From Ascaphus truei (taxonomy: Eukaryota > Chordata > Amphibia > Anura > Ascaphidae), in contig CM071573.1 of the NCBI GenBank assembly GCA_036426205.1, positions 41,870,106-41,934,105 of the forward strand: 64,000 nt of DNA. Direction: 5' to 3'. The notes beneath the pieces are model-generated. The model was not told the DNA's origin. It searched no databases and saw only the letters and a list, made by a program, of their open reading frames with translations. This document shows, one piece after another, positions 9,891-20,371 of this stretch. Made by a program: the position numbers and the translations under genes. Position 1 is the stretch's first letter. Each line of letters begins with the position of its first letter.

Positions 9891-11294
9891 AAGTCAGACC
9901 TACTTGATGTATGTGACCAGTTCTCAGATGTTTTTTCTGAGCTGCCAGGGCAGACTGATTTAGTGTCCCATAGGATTGAGACAGAATCTACCGTCCCGTC
10001 CCTATAGATTGCCAGAGGGCCGAAAAGACCTGGTAGAGAGGGAGATAATAGACATGTTGGAATTGGGCGTGATCGAGGAGTCCCACAGCGAATGGTGTAG
10101 CCCTATCGTGTTGGTCCCTAAACCAGATGGGAAGGTGAGGTTTTGCGTAGATCTGCGAAAGGTAAATGCTATATCCAGATTTGATGCATATCCAATGCCT
10201 AGGGTGGATGAATTGCTTGATTCGCTTGGTAAAGCAGAGTATATCTCCACCCTAGATCTCATGAAAGGATATTGGCAGATACCTCTAGTGGAAGAATCCA
10301 AATGCAAAACTGCCTTCGCCACCCCTCTCGGTTTATACCAATTCGTCACTATGCAATTTGGTTGCATGGGGCTCCAGCCACGTTCCAAAGGTTAATGGAT
10401 AAGGTACTACGACCCCATATTGCATATGCCGTGGCCTACTTGGATGACATTGTCATCTATAGCAGACACTGGCAGTCTCATATAAAAAGGTTAAGGGCAG
10501 TCCTAACATCCTTAAGAGAAGCAGGGCTCACTGCAAATCCAAAAAAATGTGCCCTGGGTAAATCCACTACAAAGTACTTGGGCTATGCCGTTGGGGGAGG
10601 GATAGTAAGGCCACTAGCTAGCAAGGTAGCCGCCATAAAGGAAGTCCCCACCCCACAGACAAAGACACAGGTCCGCTCCCTTTTGGGGTTAGCAGGGTAT
10701 TACCGGCAGTTTATCCCCAATTTTTCGGAAATTTCTGCACCCCTAACAGATCTGACAAAAAAGAGTGCCCCAACCCAAGTTAAATGGTCTTGGGAGTGCC
10801 AAGACGCCTTTGACATGCTAAAAAAGTGCCTGTCAGAGGGCCCCGCTCTTCGGAGCCCAGATTTTAAAGAGCCCTTCATCATCCACACGGATGCCTCAGA
10901 GGTAGGACTGGGAGCAGTGCTGTCTCAGCAATTTGATGGTGTTGAACACCCCATACTGTTCATCAGCCGGAAGCTGTTCCCAAGGGAAGTGAGGTATTCC
11001 GTTATTGAGAAGGAGTGCCTCGCTGTAAAATGGGCAATTGAGGCCTTGAGACATTATGTCGCCGGAGTACACTTCACCCTGGTCACTGACCATGAGCCCT
11101 TGAAGTGGTTAAACACCATGAAGGACACAAATCCAAGGTTGACCAGGTGGTATATTGCCCTCCAACCCTTCTCGTTTGATATTCAGCATAGACCTGGAAA
11201 GGACCACGGAAATGCTGCTTTTTTGTCAAGGGAAGGAGTGGAGGGTCGGGCTTCAGCCGTGTGGGACACTAGCCACACACAAACAGGGGAGGTA
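9891..11294 (+). pseudogene. Gmr1-like reverse transcriptase and RNase H
   Basis: This polyprotein part copies element RNA into DNA and removes the RNA. RT begins with a PYRLPEGRKDLVEREI segment, then GVIEESHSEWCSPIVLVPK, then FCVDLRKVNA, and after a frameshift near 10,375 the catalytic AYLDDIVIYS at about 10,433-10,462. The connection has LLGLAGYYRQFIPNFS. RNase H has IIHTDASEVGLGAVLSQ, EKECLAVKWAIEALRHY and VTDHEPLKWL, so the acidic residues are kept. It ends with a RPGKDHGNA motif near 11,190-11,220. One frameshift in the RT palm is the main defect. The purine run AAACAGGGGAGG precedes the LTR. Confidence 0.9.
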
Positions 11295-11786
11295 TGTGAC
11301 AGAGTGAAGTCAACTCCTATCAGTTATGCCTGGGAGACATATGTCTGAGTGCTTCATCCAGCACTCATAAGGATTAACTCAGGTGGAACTTGGGTAGTCA
11401 GGAAGTAAGCTGACACCTGAGAGCCAGAAAGGTAGAAAAGGATCTTGTTACCAGCAGTAGCTGGCTCCCTCAGACAAGAGCACATGGATAGATGTGCTGC
11501 TAGCCAGAAGGATACAACACACTACTTACTGCAGCCAAAGTAAGATTTGTTTCATTTGTTTTCATGACTGCTTAAAAGACTCTGAAGGTTTGGTTATGGT
11601 TTAGCCAGCCAGCCTGCTAGATAGGTCTGCTGTGTTAGTCAGTTTTTCTCCCATCGTGGAGCAGGATTTATTTTGTTAAAGGGACAGTGTACCCGCTTGT
11701 TATGTTACTGTGGAGAAATAAAGCCATTGAACATTTTTCATTATCCTGAAACTACACATGTGGACTGTTCCCTGACCTCGGCTACA
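11295..11786 (+). repeat. 3' LTR of the Gmr1-like element
   Basis: It begins TGTGACAGAG just after the purine run and ends near GGCTACA. A polyadenylation signal AATAAA is present near 11,717. The exact 3' edge is inferred from where host chromovirus sequence resumes and could be off by some bases. No matching 5' LTR is visible. Confidence 0.65.
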
Positions 11787-11794
11787 GGCCGTCC

Positions 11795-12985
11795 TGCCAC
11801 GGGGGTTTCCATGCCTTCTAAGAGGTGTCTCCATTCCTCTAATGCCAACTTGATTGCCAAGATTTCCCGGTTTCCGACATCATAATTCCGTTCTGCGGAA
11901 GAAAATTTCTTAGAAAAGAAGGCACATGGGTGTAATCTGGCTAAGGGGGAAGTCCTTTGGGACAAAATGACGGGAGCCCCGACGTCAGAGGCATCCACTT
12001 CCAGGGTAAATGGGAGATTAGGATCTGGATGGGTGAGGATCGGGGCAGACACGAAAGCCTTCTTGAGAAGATTAAATGCTTGAATGGCGGTTCTGGGCCA
12101 CGATGAGGGATCTGCACCTTTTTTGGTTAGAGCAGTGATGCGAGATACCGTGGTGGAAAAATTGTGAATGAAGCGACGGAAGTAGTTTGCGAAACCTAGA
12201 AAGCGTTGCACGGCTTTAAGGGTGGTCGGACGGGGCCAGTCCAGAATGGCCTTTAGTTTTGCTGGATCCATAGTGAACCCGGAGTCAGAGATAATGTATC
12301 CCAGGAACGCCACGGACGTCAGATGGAATTGGCATTTCTCCAATTTCGCAATGAGATGGTTCTCCCGGAGGCGTAACAGCACCTGCTGAATGTGTTTAAT
12401 GTGCTCTTGGACGGACATAGAAAAGATTAGGATGTCGTCTAAGTAAACGATGAGAGATTTGTTAAGAATGTCCCAAAAAATTTCATTGACAAAGTCCAAA
12501 CGGCATGACCAGGTATTCATAATGGCCGTCATGGGTGTTAAACGCAGTCTTCCACTCATCCCCCTCGCGTATCCTTACCAAATTGTAAGCGCCCCTTAAG
12601 TCCAATTTAGAAAAAATGGTGGCTCCTTGAAGGCGGTCAAAGAGCTCCGAAATCAAAGGCAGCGGGTAGCGATTTTTGCGCGTGATCTTATTCAAACCCC
12701 GATAATCGATGCATGGGCGAAGAGACCTGTCCTTCTTCTTTACAAAAATGAAGCCCGCTCCGACTGGGGAAGAAAATTTTCTGATGAAACCCCTCTCCAA
12801 ATTCTCCGTAATGTAGCTGTTCATGGCTTTAGTCTCTGGAAGAGAAAGTGGATAAGTTCGCCCCCTGTGAACGGCTGCCCCGGGCAGTAGGTCGATAGGA
12901 CAGTCAAAAGGTCGGTGCGGGGGTAGAACCTCGGATCGAGCCTTGTCGAAAACATCACGGAATTCCAAGTATACTACGGGCAAGG
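11795..12985 (-). pseudogene. Chromovirus reverse transcriptase and RNase H 5' part
   Basis: On the minus strand RT begins near 12,985 ([11 protein letters not shown]), followed by [45 protein letters not shown] and VMPFGLC. After a frameshift near 12,483-12,559 it continues with the catalytic LIVYLDDILIFS (about 12,450). The tether has ILDWPRP and RFLGFANYFRRFI. RNase H starts with FTLEVDASDVGAPVILSQ near 12,000 and stops after ALEEWRHLLEG near 11,800, where the Gmr1-like insertion begins. The rest of RNase H resumes near 6,632. The motif order and spacing match chromovirus pol. Confidence 0.9.
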
Positions 12986-13525
12986 AGCTGACCTCCTTTG
13001 GCATGGTACGCAAACCTCCTACCTTCTTGGGCAGCCTGGTACAGGTCTTGGCACATTGAGCACCCCACTGGATAGGTTCCCGGTTGGTCCAGTCGAGGTG
13101 AGGGTTATGGAGTTGGAGCCAAGGAAGACCCAAGATAAGCTCGACTGAAGGAGTGTGAATGACATCGAGAGTAATGGTCTCCGTATGAACCCCGACGAAC
13201 TGTAGTTGAAGAGGCACCGTCTGCAGCGTGATGAAGGCCGGTTGTAGTGGTCGACCATCAATGGCCTCCAGGCCCACTGGAATCCTTTTTCAGGTAAGTG
13301 GAATTTTGTTCCGTTCTGCTAAGGCTTGATCAATGAAATTGCCTGCGGAGCCCGAGTCCACGAATGCCAGTGCTTGAGTATGAAACCCCTCTCCAGACAG
13401 CGTCACTGGCAGCAGGATCCTGGTGGGATGGACATCCTTGATGATGGGGGAGACAGGCAGTGTTCCCAACGAGACTCCCCGGAATCTCATTGGGATTTGG
13501 CGTTTCCCGACTTGTGGGGACACTG
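12986..13525 (-). pseudogene. Chromovirus protease
   Basis: Retropepsin releases Gag and Pol proteins. The minus-strand frame near 13,290-13,523 carries ALAFVDSGSAGNFIDQAL, with the D-S-G active-site triad. After a frame change near 13,280 the second part continues with [19 protein letters not shown], the usual flap-to-C-terminal ILG segment of Gypsy proteases. It sits between the gag zinc knuckle and RT, as expected. The frameshift makes it inactive. Confidence 0.85.
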
Positions 13526-14435
13526 GAGAACCAAGTGACCGGAATTGCCGCAGTACATACAGAGACCTGCACTGCGCCTGCGTTGCTTTTCGGCAGAGGG
13601 CAGCTTATTCCCTCCCAATTACATTGGGTCCGGGGCGTCCAAAGATAGAGGTGCTGGGAAAACGAACGATGGGACAGGAGACCTTGAAAGCCGTTGACGG
13701 TGACGAGAACGCTCAGTCTTCCGCTCCAGCAGACGCTGGTCCACCCGTATGCATAGGGCAATCAAATTGTCTAGGTCAAAGCTCATCCTATAGAGGCTCC
13801 GACAGGCCCTGCCAAAACGCCGAAGATAGTGCTTCATTGTTCCACCCTGTCTCGGCTGCAATGGTGCGGAACTCCACAGCGTACCGGGCGACAGGACGAT
13901 CTGCCTGGGTTATGTGGAAGAGAGAGGAAGCTGCCGTTAACTGCCATCCAGGTGTGTCAAAGACCCTTCGGAACTCACGGGCGAAGAGGACGATGTCCTG
14001 GGTGATGGGAGACTGTTGTTCCCAAATGGAAGAGGCCCAGGCCAGCGCCTCGTCGGAGAGAAGAGCCACGATATAGGCGACCTTAGAGGTTGAGGAGACA
14101 AAACGAAAGGATGAGAGTTGAAATTGAATAAAACATTGATTAAGGAAGCCCCTACATCCTTGGGGGTCCCTGGCATAGTGGTTGGGGGTCGGAATTTGGG
14201 GTTCCATAGCAGACGGAGGAGATGTAAAGACCGTTGCGGAGGACATAGAGGCCGCTGGTGAAGGTCCCAGACTGGAAGCTCGGGCTTGAACGGTAAGAGA
14301 GTGGAGGCTCTGCTGAAGCAATACCATCCGCCTATCATTTTGTTCCAGATAAGTCTCCAGCCTGGCAAAGAGATTAGTGTGGGAAGTCAAAGTATGCTCC
14401 ACCTCAGCGGGGTCCAAGTTTGTTGGGCTGAGCAT
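13500..14435 (-). pseudogene. Chromovirus gag with CCHC zinc knuckle
   Basis: Gag would build the particle and bind RNA. The ATG at 14,435-14,433 begins MLSPTNLDPAEVEHTL and lies inside the primer-binding site. The capsid region (about 14,200-13,790) includes RDPQGCRGFLNQCFIQF, LLSDEALAWASSIWE and FRRVFDTPG, typical of sushi gag. After a frameshift near 13,800 the C-terminal part continues, and at about 13,520-13,561 an intact knuckle CMYCGNSGHLVLQC (C-x2-C-x4-H-x4-C) is visible. Frames change at least twice, so no full protein is made. Confidence 0.88.
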
Positions 14436-14436
14436 A
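14426..14436 (-). promoter_or_regulatory. Self-complementary primer-binding site
   Basis: In the RNA sense this reads TATGCTCAGCC, one base inside the 5' LTR. It is the exact reverse complement of GGCTGAGCATA at 14,863-14,853, the predicted first 11 nt of the transcript (31 nt downstream of the TATA box). Tf1/sushi elements prime with their own RNA 5' end rather than a tRNA. The gag AUG is nucleotides 2-4 of this site. Confidence 0.8.
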
Positions 14437-14437
14437 A

Positions 14438-15285
14438 TGTCAGGTCGAGCACACCACAAACGAGATGGGACCACGGTGCTGAGGTGGGAAAGGATATAAC
14501 GCCACCCACAGCCACGAGGGCACGTCTTGAGAGTAGAATGGTCTGGGTGTCCGAGTCGGGGCAGGAGAGGTACGGATGGTAGTGGGTGCTGTTAGCCAAG
14601 TCCGGGGTTAGAGAGAGAGATGTAATTGTTTTACCGTTTGCCAAGTTCGGGGTGCCAGAGGTGCCGAGAGTCGTATTGCCGTATGCCAAGTTCGGGACGC
14701 CAGAGGTGCGGAGAGTTGTATTGCTGTATGCCAAGTTCGGGATGCCAGAGGTACGGAGAGTCGAAGAGGAAGCTGGTTCGGTACACGAGGAAGACTGCAA
14801 GACAAGGCAGGACAGGACTAGGGAGGCAGAGAGTAATGAGAACAACTGGTTCTATGCTCAGCCGACGAGTTAGTGACACCGCAGGGTATATATAGGCGAG
14901 AGGGTCCAATGGCAGGGCAGCAAGGTCGGGGTGTGTGGGAAGGCCAGGCTGTGACAGGGATATGTCCAGAAGGGCTCCCGGGGGAGGAGCTATAGAGCCC
15001 AGTAGTAAGGCTGCATTTGATTGTAGCAACAGTTTGGGTTCTTGTGCCTTTAAGAGGCTGGTGCGCCCCCGTGTGGCCGCGCCTCCGCGTGGCTGCGCTT
15101 GCGGCCGTGTGACCGGGCATGCCCGCAGGGCCGACACCAGAAGAGGAGCACCGGTGCGCGCGCGCCCACGTGGAGCTGCGATCGGCGTCCTGGAGGGAGG
15201 CTGCCTGTGTGCCGCGTGAAGACCCGGCGGAGCTGCAGGTGAGTGGGGAGCACGCCGAGGGCGGCGTGGCTCCCCGGTTGTCACA
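14438..15285 (-). repeat. 5' LTR of the chromovirus
   Basis: The 848-bp LTR runs TG to CA on the minus strand. It contains three clear 45-bp repeats of a GCCAAGTTCGGG unit, plus a degenerate fourth (about 14,594-14,767). It also carries about 173 bp (14,935-15,108) absent from the 3' LTR. Otherwise the two LTRs are nearly alike by eye, suggesting a fairly recent insertion. Confidence 0.93.
14853..14894 (-). promoter_or_regulatory. LTR core promoter: TATA box and predicted start
   Basis: On the minus strand TATATATA spans 14,894-14,887. The predicted start at 14,863 (GGCTGAGCATA) is placed by the usual spacing of about 30 nt and by the edge of complementarity to the primer site. The 3' LTR has the same pair at 4,794-4,787 and 4,763-4,753. 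Confidence 0.65.
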
Positions 15286-15420
15286 GTTATAAAAAATACA
15301 TGGTAACATTAAAAGAACAGAGGTTATACAGTGAATTCACAGACATTTCATGGACAGATACAGTTGGGAAATTGGGTACAGGGGATAAAGGGCTTGTGAG
15401 TTTCAGATTGAAATAGAGCA
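15286..15420. repeat. Right half of the dispersed repeat split by the chromovirus
   Basis: It begins with the second GTTAT copy (15,286-15,290) and continues the repeat interrupted at 4,387. The family is not recognised. Confidence 0.55.
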
Positions 15421-15454
15421 GAGGAGCAGCCACGCACTCGCAGGGGAGGAGGAG

Positions 15455-15720
15455 GGCCACACCAGTGACGGAGGAGGAGGCATGCATCAGCGGGGGGGGA
15501 GGAGGCATGCATCAGCGGGGGAGGAGGAGGCACGCTCCAGCGGGGGAGGAAGTCGAGCACATCAGTGGGGGAGAAGGAGGCGCACACCAGCGGGGGAGGA
15601 AGTCGAGCACACCAGTTGGGGAGAACGAGGCGCACACCAGTGGGGGAAGAGGCACACACCAGTGGTGGAGGAGGAGGCGCACACCAGTGGGGGGAGGAGG
15701 CGGCACACACTAGCGGGGGA
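15455..15720. repeat. G-rich minisatellite
   Basis: Imperfect units of about 24-36 bp are built from GGGGGAGGAGG and CACACCAGT words. The open frames across it are translations of the repeat. Confidence 0.85.
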
Positions 15721-17185
15721 GGAGACGGTAGCAGCTTCCAGCACTTGCCGTGCCCCCGTAGTTAGTCTGACAGCCCTGGGGTAGATCGATAGGCGCGGCC
15801 CTTCAGAGCGCACAATTGCTTGGCATCCTAAACAACTGCGCCTATTGGTCACCCTAAAGCCGTGTCTGCGCTGTGATTGATCACATTTTTTAAAAGTCCT
15901 TGTGGGTTGACTAAATAAAAAGGAAAACTAATCAGTATGTGTATGTGATACTCCTTCTGATACCCGGGTTTTAAATAAGGATACAAATAAATGATCACAA
16001 ACCTTTAATAGCACAATATTTTATACAATGGGAACGAGCGGTGTTAGTAATGGCCAATAGAAACAAGTTTTTATGTAAGTACATACAAAAGGTATTTTAT
16101 TTAATATATAGCGCCGATCATGTACGCAACCGTACGAGACATAATGCAGGGAAATAAAATATACCGTACTACAGGGATACGTGTAATAAATATTAAAGTG
16201 AACATTGCACAGTATTCTAATTAAATAAAGATAGAAATTCTCCACAAAACACTATTTGGATTTCTTTTGGATTACAAAAAAACCCCCCTTTTTTCTGTCC
16301 CTGTTTGTGCTGTAACTCTTCTTCAACCATTATTCTATCTTAAATTACATGTATCGCTTAATCATTAATATCTGTATAATGCTTCTCATGACCAATTCAG
16401 CAATTTTTTATTATCCCGTTAGAACTTTAAATTATTGTCTTCTTTTTAATTTTTGCTACTTTTTCTCTGATGTATTATGAATATTATTACATTGTTGCAT
16501 CACTCTGTTGAAATAAAGAATACATTATGTATGTGGTCAAAAATCTATTAATTTAACAGCATATCTTTCTGGGTGGTAAGGTATAGAAATAAAAGAATAT
16601 ATGCACTGCAGACCGCATGAAATAGAGTATTGGAGGACTGCTCCTTTAAGGGGTAACTGTCCTTTTTACTATAGAGTAACATGGGTGAACATGGTTTGCA
16701 TCCAAGTGTAAACCAACCGTGACCTTGGGTCACTTTCTCATGCAATATAGAGTAAGTTAAAGCTTGCTAAATGCACTAACTACACTAAATTCCTACTGCA
16801 ATGTTGTGGGCAAGTGTCGCAACAACATAATTTGTGACGTGAGAAGTGCTTTGTTTGATACGTCAGGTTGTACATGTCCCCATTGCAGAGGAATGCTGTG
16901 TTTTCCTGACATAGCCTGAGGGGCACATTCGGCTTTTTCTGTGGCAGCCACATGTACACCCAGTGTCTTTGTTATTGTATACCCAAGCAACAATGTCCAG
17001 AGATGTCAAGGTAAACAGAATGCAGAAGTGATCAGTAAAAGAATCTGGACTAAAACGCTCCGCTGAAAAAGCAACAAGGGTTATCATCAAAATGTTACTT
17101 TGTATTGTCTAATGAGTCCTCGGGACCTCAAGATTAACTAGTCCAGTTTTAGCGTTAAAATCAATACAAACATATTGGTCCATAT
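15721..17185. other. Unassigned AT-rich DNA
   Basis: No coding homology is visible. A GGACTGCTCCTTTAAG word near 16,634-16,650 resembles one end of the Kolobok/T2-like MITE at 56,160, but I see no partner end. Confidence 0.45.
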
Positions 17186-17188
17186 TTA

Positions 17189-17499
17189 GGCCTCGGTCAG
17201 GGTGGCGCTGAGCGGGCGCGCTCATGCTGGCCGCTCAAACACATTGAGGCAATGTGTGCGGCCAGCGTGAGCGAGCGCCTGCGCATGCTCGGCGGTTAGA
17301 TGCTTGCAGTGCAAGCAAATTTGATTTTGCCTCTCGCAAGCGCGTCACGTGAGCGGTTCACCCAGTGAGGGCGAACCAGCTCCGTGACATCTTGGCCGCG
17401 CCCCCAGAGTAGCGCACACCTAGCCGGCCACGAATCGCCCGGCCGAGCAGGGCGCAGCACACAAGCGCCAGCACGCCCGCCTCTTGTCTGGCTGCAGCC
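17189..17499. mobile_element. Harbinger-like GC-rich MITE, copy 1
   Basis: It is bounded by TTA at 17,186-17,188 and 17,500-17,502, the 3-bp TWA duplication of PIF/Harbinger transposons. It is CpG-rich with internal GCGCTCATGC and GAGCG words shared with the copy at 58,631. Its terminal repeats have decayed, since the left end reads GGCCTCGGTC and the right end GGCTGCAGCC. There is no transposase, so any mobility would depend on an autonomous relative. Confidence 0.65.
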
Positions 17500-17502
17500 T
17501 TA

Positions 17503-17640
17503 GGCCCCTAATATAGTGCGCGCACGGCAGTTATGCTGTAGTTGGCTGTGGTTATCCAGCCATTGTATGCTAGGCCCGCGTGCGCGCACAGCAGTGAGCG
17601 TGGAGCCGGGCGATAGCGGGGAAGACTCAAAAAGTAAGTA
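17503..17640. repeat. GC-rich repeat remnant next to the Harbinger-like copy
   Basis: It contains alternating GCGC-rich words (TGCGCGCACGGC and GTGCGCGCACAG) and probably belongs to a related GC-rich family. No gene is seen. Confidence 0.35.
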
Positions 17641-17649
17641 TCCGTGCCG

Positions 17650-17790
17650 CTGTAATGTATGTATGTACGTGTGTGCATGTATGTATGTGTGTGTGTACAA
17701 TGTTAATAAATATTTTATTCTTATTACCAACATGTCTTTTTTTTTTTAATGTTAAAAATCTATAATAAATTACACACACACACACCTGTC
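17650..17790. repeat. GTAT/GT microsatellites and (CA)n
   Basis: ATGTATGTACGTGTGT-type repeats end near 17,697. After AT-rich DNA a short CA run follows at about 17,770-17,787. Confidence 0.75.
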
Positions 17791-17794
17791 GCTC

Positions 17795-18982
17795 CCAGCA
17801 GCACGGACCACCAGACACACAAAAAGTGTGCGTCATAGAACAAGCCTTACTGAGCAGTGCTATTTCATAATACTTCCCTGAGCTGAAAGACACCTTACGG
17901 CCCATCCAAATGAATGGGCAAAAAGATTTCATGACTATTTCTTAATATTTATATTGCGGTTGCTATTTTTAAATATGGCACTGCTTTTTGCACTACAGTT
18001 TTGCCAATTTTGCAGAGTGTTTAGCAAGCAGATTGTGGGGGTGGGGGGAGTGGGGGATGCAATACTAATACAAAAAGCACAGAGTTTAAAAAAAATCCCA
18101 CCTGGGCAACATTTAGGTGGCAAAGAGGTAAAAGCCCACAGGTATATGTCATTATGGAATGTTTACAATTTTGGCTCTCGGTGGTTGAGGTGGATTTTCG
18201 ACAGTATTGGTGTGGTGAGACTTTGTGAATACAGGTAAAGTTTAGATCACTTAGGGCTTTTAAGGTGTTGGCTGCTAAACAAACACTTGAACCTATTCTT
18301 AACATACAGTTACAGTATATGAATTGTATTAGTTTTATTTACTGTAGCATCAAGTGTTTTACAGAGATACAGAGGCATAATGTGGGGTGAAAAATACAAG
18401 AATGGATTTGTGCATCATACTGTACTTAAACGTAAACATTGGAAGTAAGAACAGCCAGCAACCAAAAAGCTTCAAATTAAAGTGTTATCGAGGTTCTATG
18501 TCTAAACACAATCTTCTGTAATTCCACATTTCCTTCAGCTCACTGTAATTTTTTTATGAATCTCCTTCTCTTTCTTCCCTTCTATAACTGGAATTCACGT
18601 AATAATAGACGTATTTAGAGAGAGGTTAGAAACACAAGAATACAGCATAACGTAAGCTTTCTTTCTCAAAGGAGCAAGTTATCAGTTGCTCTGCATGCGA
18701 GGTTCCCAGAGAAAGAAAGGTCCCTGTAACAGAAGGCAAGCCAAGAAATATAGGGCATTTCTGTGCCTGCACTGTTTATTTTATTTGGGTATCTCAGACC
18801 ACTCAAGCATAGTGATTGTAAATGGCACAAAGATGCTATTTACTGGTCTCCAAGCCTTATCGTTGTGATATACACTTGGGTATTTCTTGTCATGGAACTA
18901 AGCCAAACTCCCCAAAAGTGCATCATATGTTTACTGATTGTGCCTACACGGAAAGTAAGAAACCTGTTAATTGAGCTTCATA
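17795..18982. other. Unassigned DNA
   Basis: I see no domain, repeat or RNA gene here. The short open frames have no recognisable content. Confidence 0.45.
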
Positions 18983-18990
18983 CATTAGAG

Positions 18991-19149
18991 CAGGAGAGGG
19001 CAACTCTAGTCCGCAATGGCCACTAACAGGTCAGGTTTTCAGGATATCCCTGCCTCAGCACAGGTGACTGCACCACCTGTGCTGAAACAGGGATATCCTG
19101 AATACCTGACCTGTTGCTGGCCCTTGAGAACTGGAGTTGCCCTCCCCTG
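18991..19149. mobile_element. Palindromic hAT-like MITE, copy 1
   Basis: It starts CAGGAGAGGGCAACTC and ends with the inverse GAGTTGCCCTCCCCTG. The interior is a long imperfect palindrome around CAGGTCAGGTTTTCAGGATA. Flanks CATTAGAG and TATTAGAC match at 6 of 8 bases, as expected for an 8-bp hAT duplication. It has no coding capacity. Confidence 0.85.
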
Positions 19150-19157
19150 TATTAGAC

Positions 19158-20360
19158 AGAGATGTGTGAGGCAATAAATGATATTCCCATTTTAGCTTTA
19201 GTTGGATAGTTTTCATACAGTTTGATGCAACCGTTTTGCAATTTATTAAGTCATCTAGTGGAATTTTGATCTTATTTTTACACCTTGCTGCACACTTTTT
19301 TTTCCAAACTGACACTGTTTTTCTGCTCTTTGTTTTACGAATAAGGACATGCTGGGCAGAGTTAAGTTAAGCTTAGCACATGTAGAAGGTGCAGTCTATA
19401 GAGAAAGTACAGGTATATAGCAGCAATCTTTTGAAAGCAAAGATTAAAGGACACATGGGTGTGTTATTCTGTCCATTACTAATTGGAAAGAGAAGGTTTC
19501 ATTAAATAGCGCTAATGCCTCCACAATTATAATTGGTGCTGGAATGACAAAAAAGGGATATATATATTAAAAAAATATTTGCCAAATTAGAAATAATGAG
19601 ATCAAAACATATTTGTTCTGCTACATGATAATTACCTGTGTTTTGGCTATGATCGGCATAATAACAGAGTGTAATTATCTTAATCCATAGCACAAAATCA
19701 CAAATTCCTCCCTGATCCCAAACATTAAACAAATGTTAGATCTTGGACTCAAAATATTGGTGTTGCAATCCTTCGTTGTGCTCTAGCAATGGAAGTATTT
19801 ATTGATATAACATTTAACATAACCTATATAATCCAACATTTCCATATATTCTTTCCCTCTAATTTAATTTAATATACTCAGCCTGAAAATTAAGTTATTG
19901 TAAAAAAAAAAAAAAAAAAAAAAAAAAGCATAGTTTGGTTAATTGTCCTGGAATATCTGAAACTTTTGCCAACCTTTCTCTATGCAATTTAGTGTAATCA
20001 TCATATGTTTGAGTTATGTGTTAACAAGTTCTCTAATACTTTAATATCTTCTGAGCAAAGATCTTCTTGCTCCCTGCTCATTCTGTTACATGATTCTACC
20101 AGAAAACATACTGTACATCGACGTAAACATGTTGTTTTCATGCCATGGCAAGTACGATTATACAGTATATTATACAGTGATCAGCAGTTACAGTTACATA
20201 AATGTATCAGAACACAAAACCCCAGCAAGCTCTTTTTGGGAACCCCTGAGCCCCCACAAAATATATGTATGTATTTAAGTGTCAAAATGGAGTGCTATTG
20301 AGCGTGCATTGGGCTTCTCTGTCGTCTGTTGTATACATAAATGTATCACCTGCAAATGCT
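19158..20360. other. Unassigned AT-rich DNA with a poly-A run
   Basis: The only obvious structure is about 26 A residues at 19,902-19,927, possibly the tail of an old retroposed copy, although nothing upstream is recognisable. Confidence 0.45.
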
Positions 20361-20371
20361 ATAACGTAGCC

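Larger units (their letters stand above)
6640..11786 (+). mobile_element. Gmr1-like Ty3/Gypsy element nested antisense in the chromovirus
   Basis: On the plus strand the order is gag (start near 6,674), a probable protease, integrase (about 8,735-9,860), reverse transcriptase (about 9,890-10,720), RNase H (about 10,860-11,240), polypurine run and 3' LTR (11,295-11,786). Integrase upstream of reverse transcriptase is unlike ordinary Gypsy elements and is the hallmark of the Gmr1 group of vertebrates. The gag has a SCAN-like capsid segment, also expected for Gmr1. No 5' LTR is visible, since gag begins only about 40 bp from host-element RNase H sequence. The left end is therefore truncated or rearranged. 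Frameshifts occur throughout. Confidence 0.87.
4388..15285 (-). mobile_element. Complete Tf1/sushi-type Ty3/Gypsy chromovirus, with a nested Gmr1-like element
   Basis: On the minus strand the order is 5' LTR (14,438-15,285), self-complementary primer site, gag with a zinc knuckle, protease, reverse transcriptase, RNase H, integrase with GPF module and chromodomain, polypurine tract, and 3' LTR (4,388-5,013). Both LTRs run TG to CA. The flanking GTTAT at 4,383-4,387 and 15,286-15,290 is a perfect 5-bp target duplication. The chromodomain and order place it among vertebrate Tf1/sushi chromoviruses. All frames are broken, and RNase H is interrupted by the nested element between about 6,640 and 11,790. 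It is dead as an autonomous element. Confidence 0.93.

Noticed and set aside
4388..15285. An endogenous retrovirus with env
   Set aside because: No env-like frame exists after integrase. The chromodomain leads straight to the polypurine tract and LTR. It is a Ty3/Gypsy retrotransposon.
15465..15852. Frames of 80-120 codons in the G-rich minisatellite
   Set aside because: Simple repeat translations (His/Gln/Arg/Gly).
17500..17749. Possible coding at the GC-rich and GTAT repeats
   Set aside because: Frames depend on microsatellite sequence, and no homology is seen.
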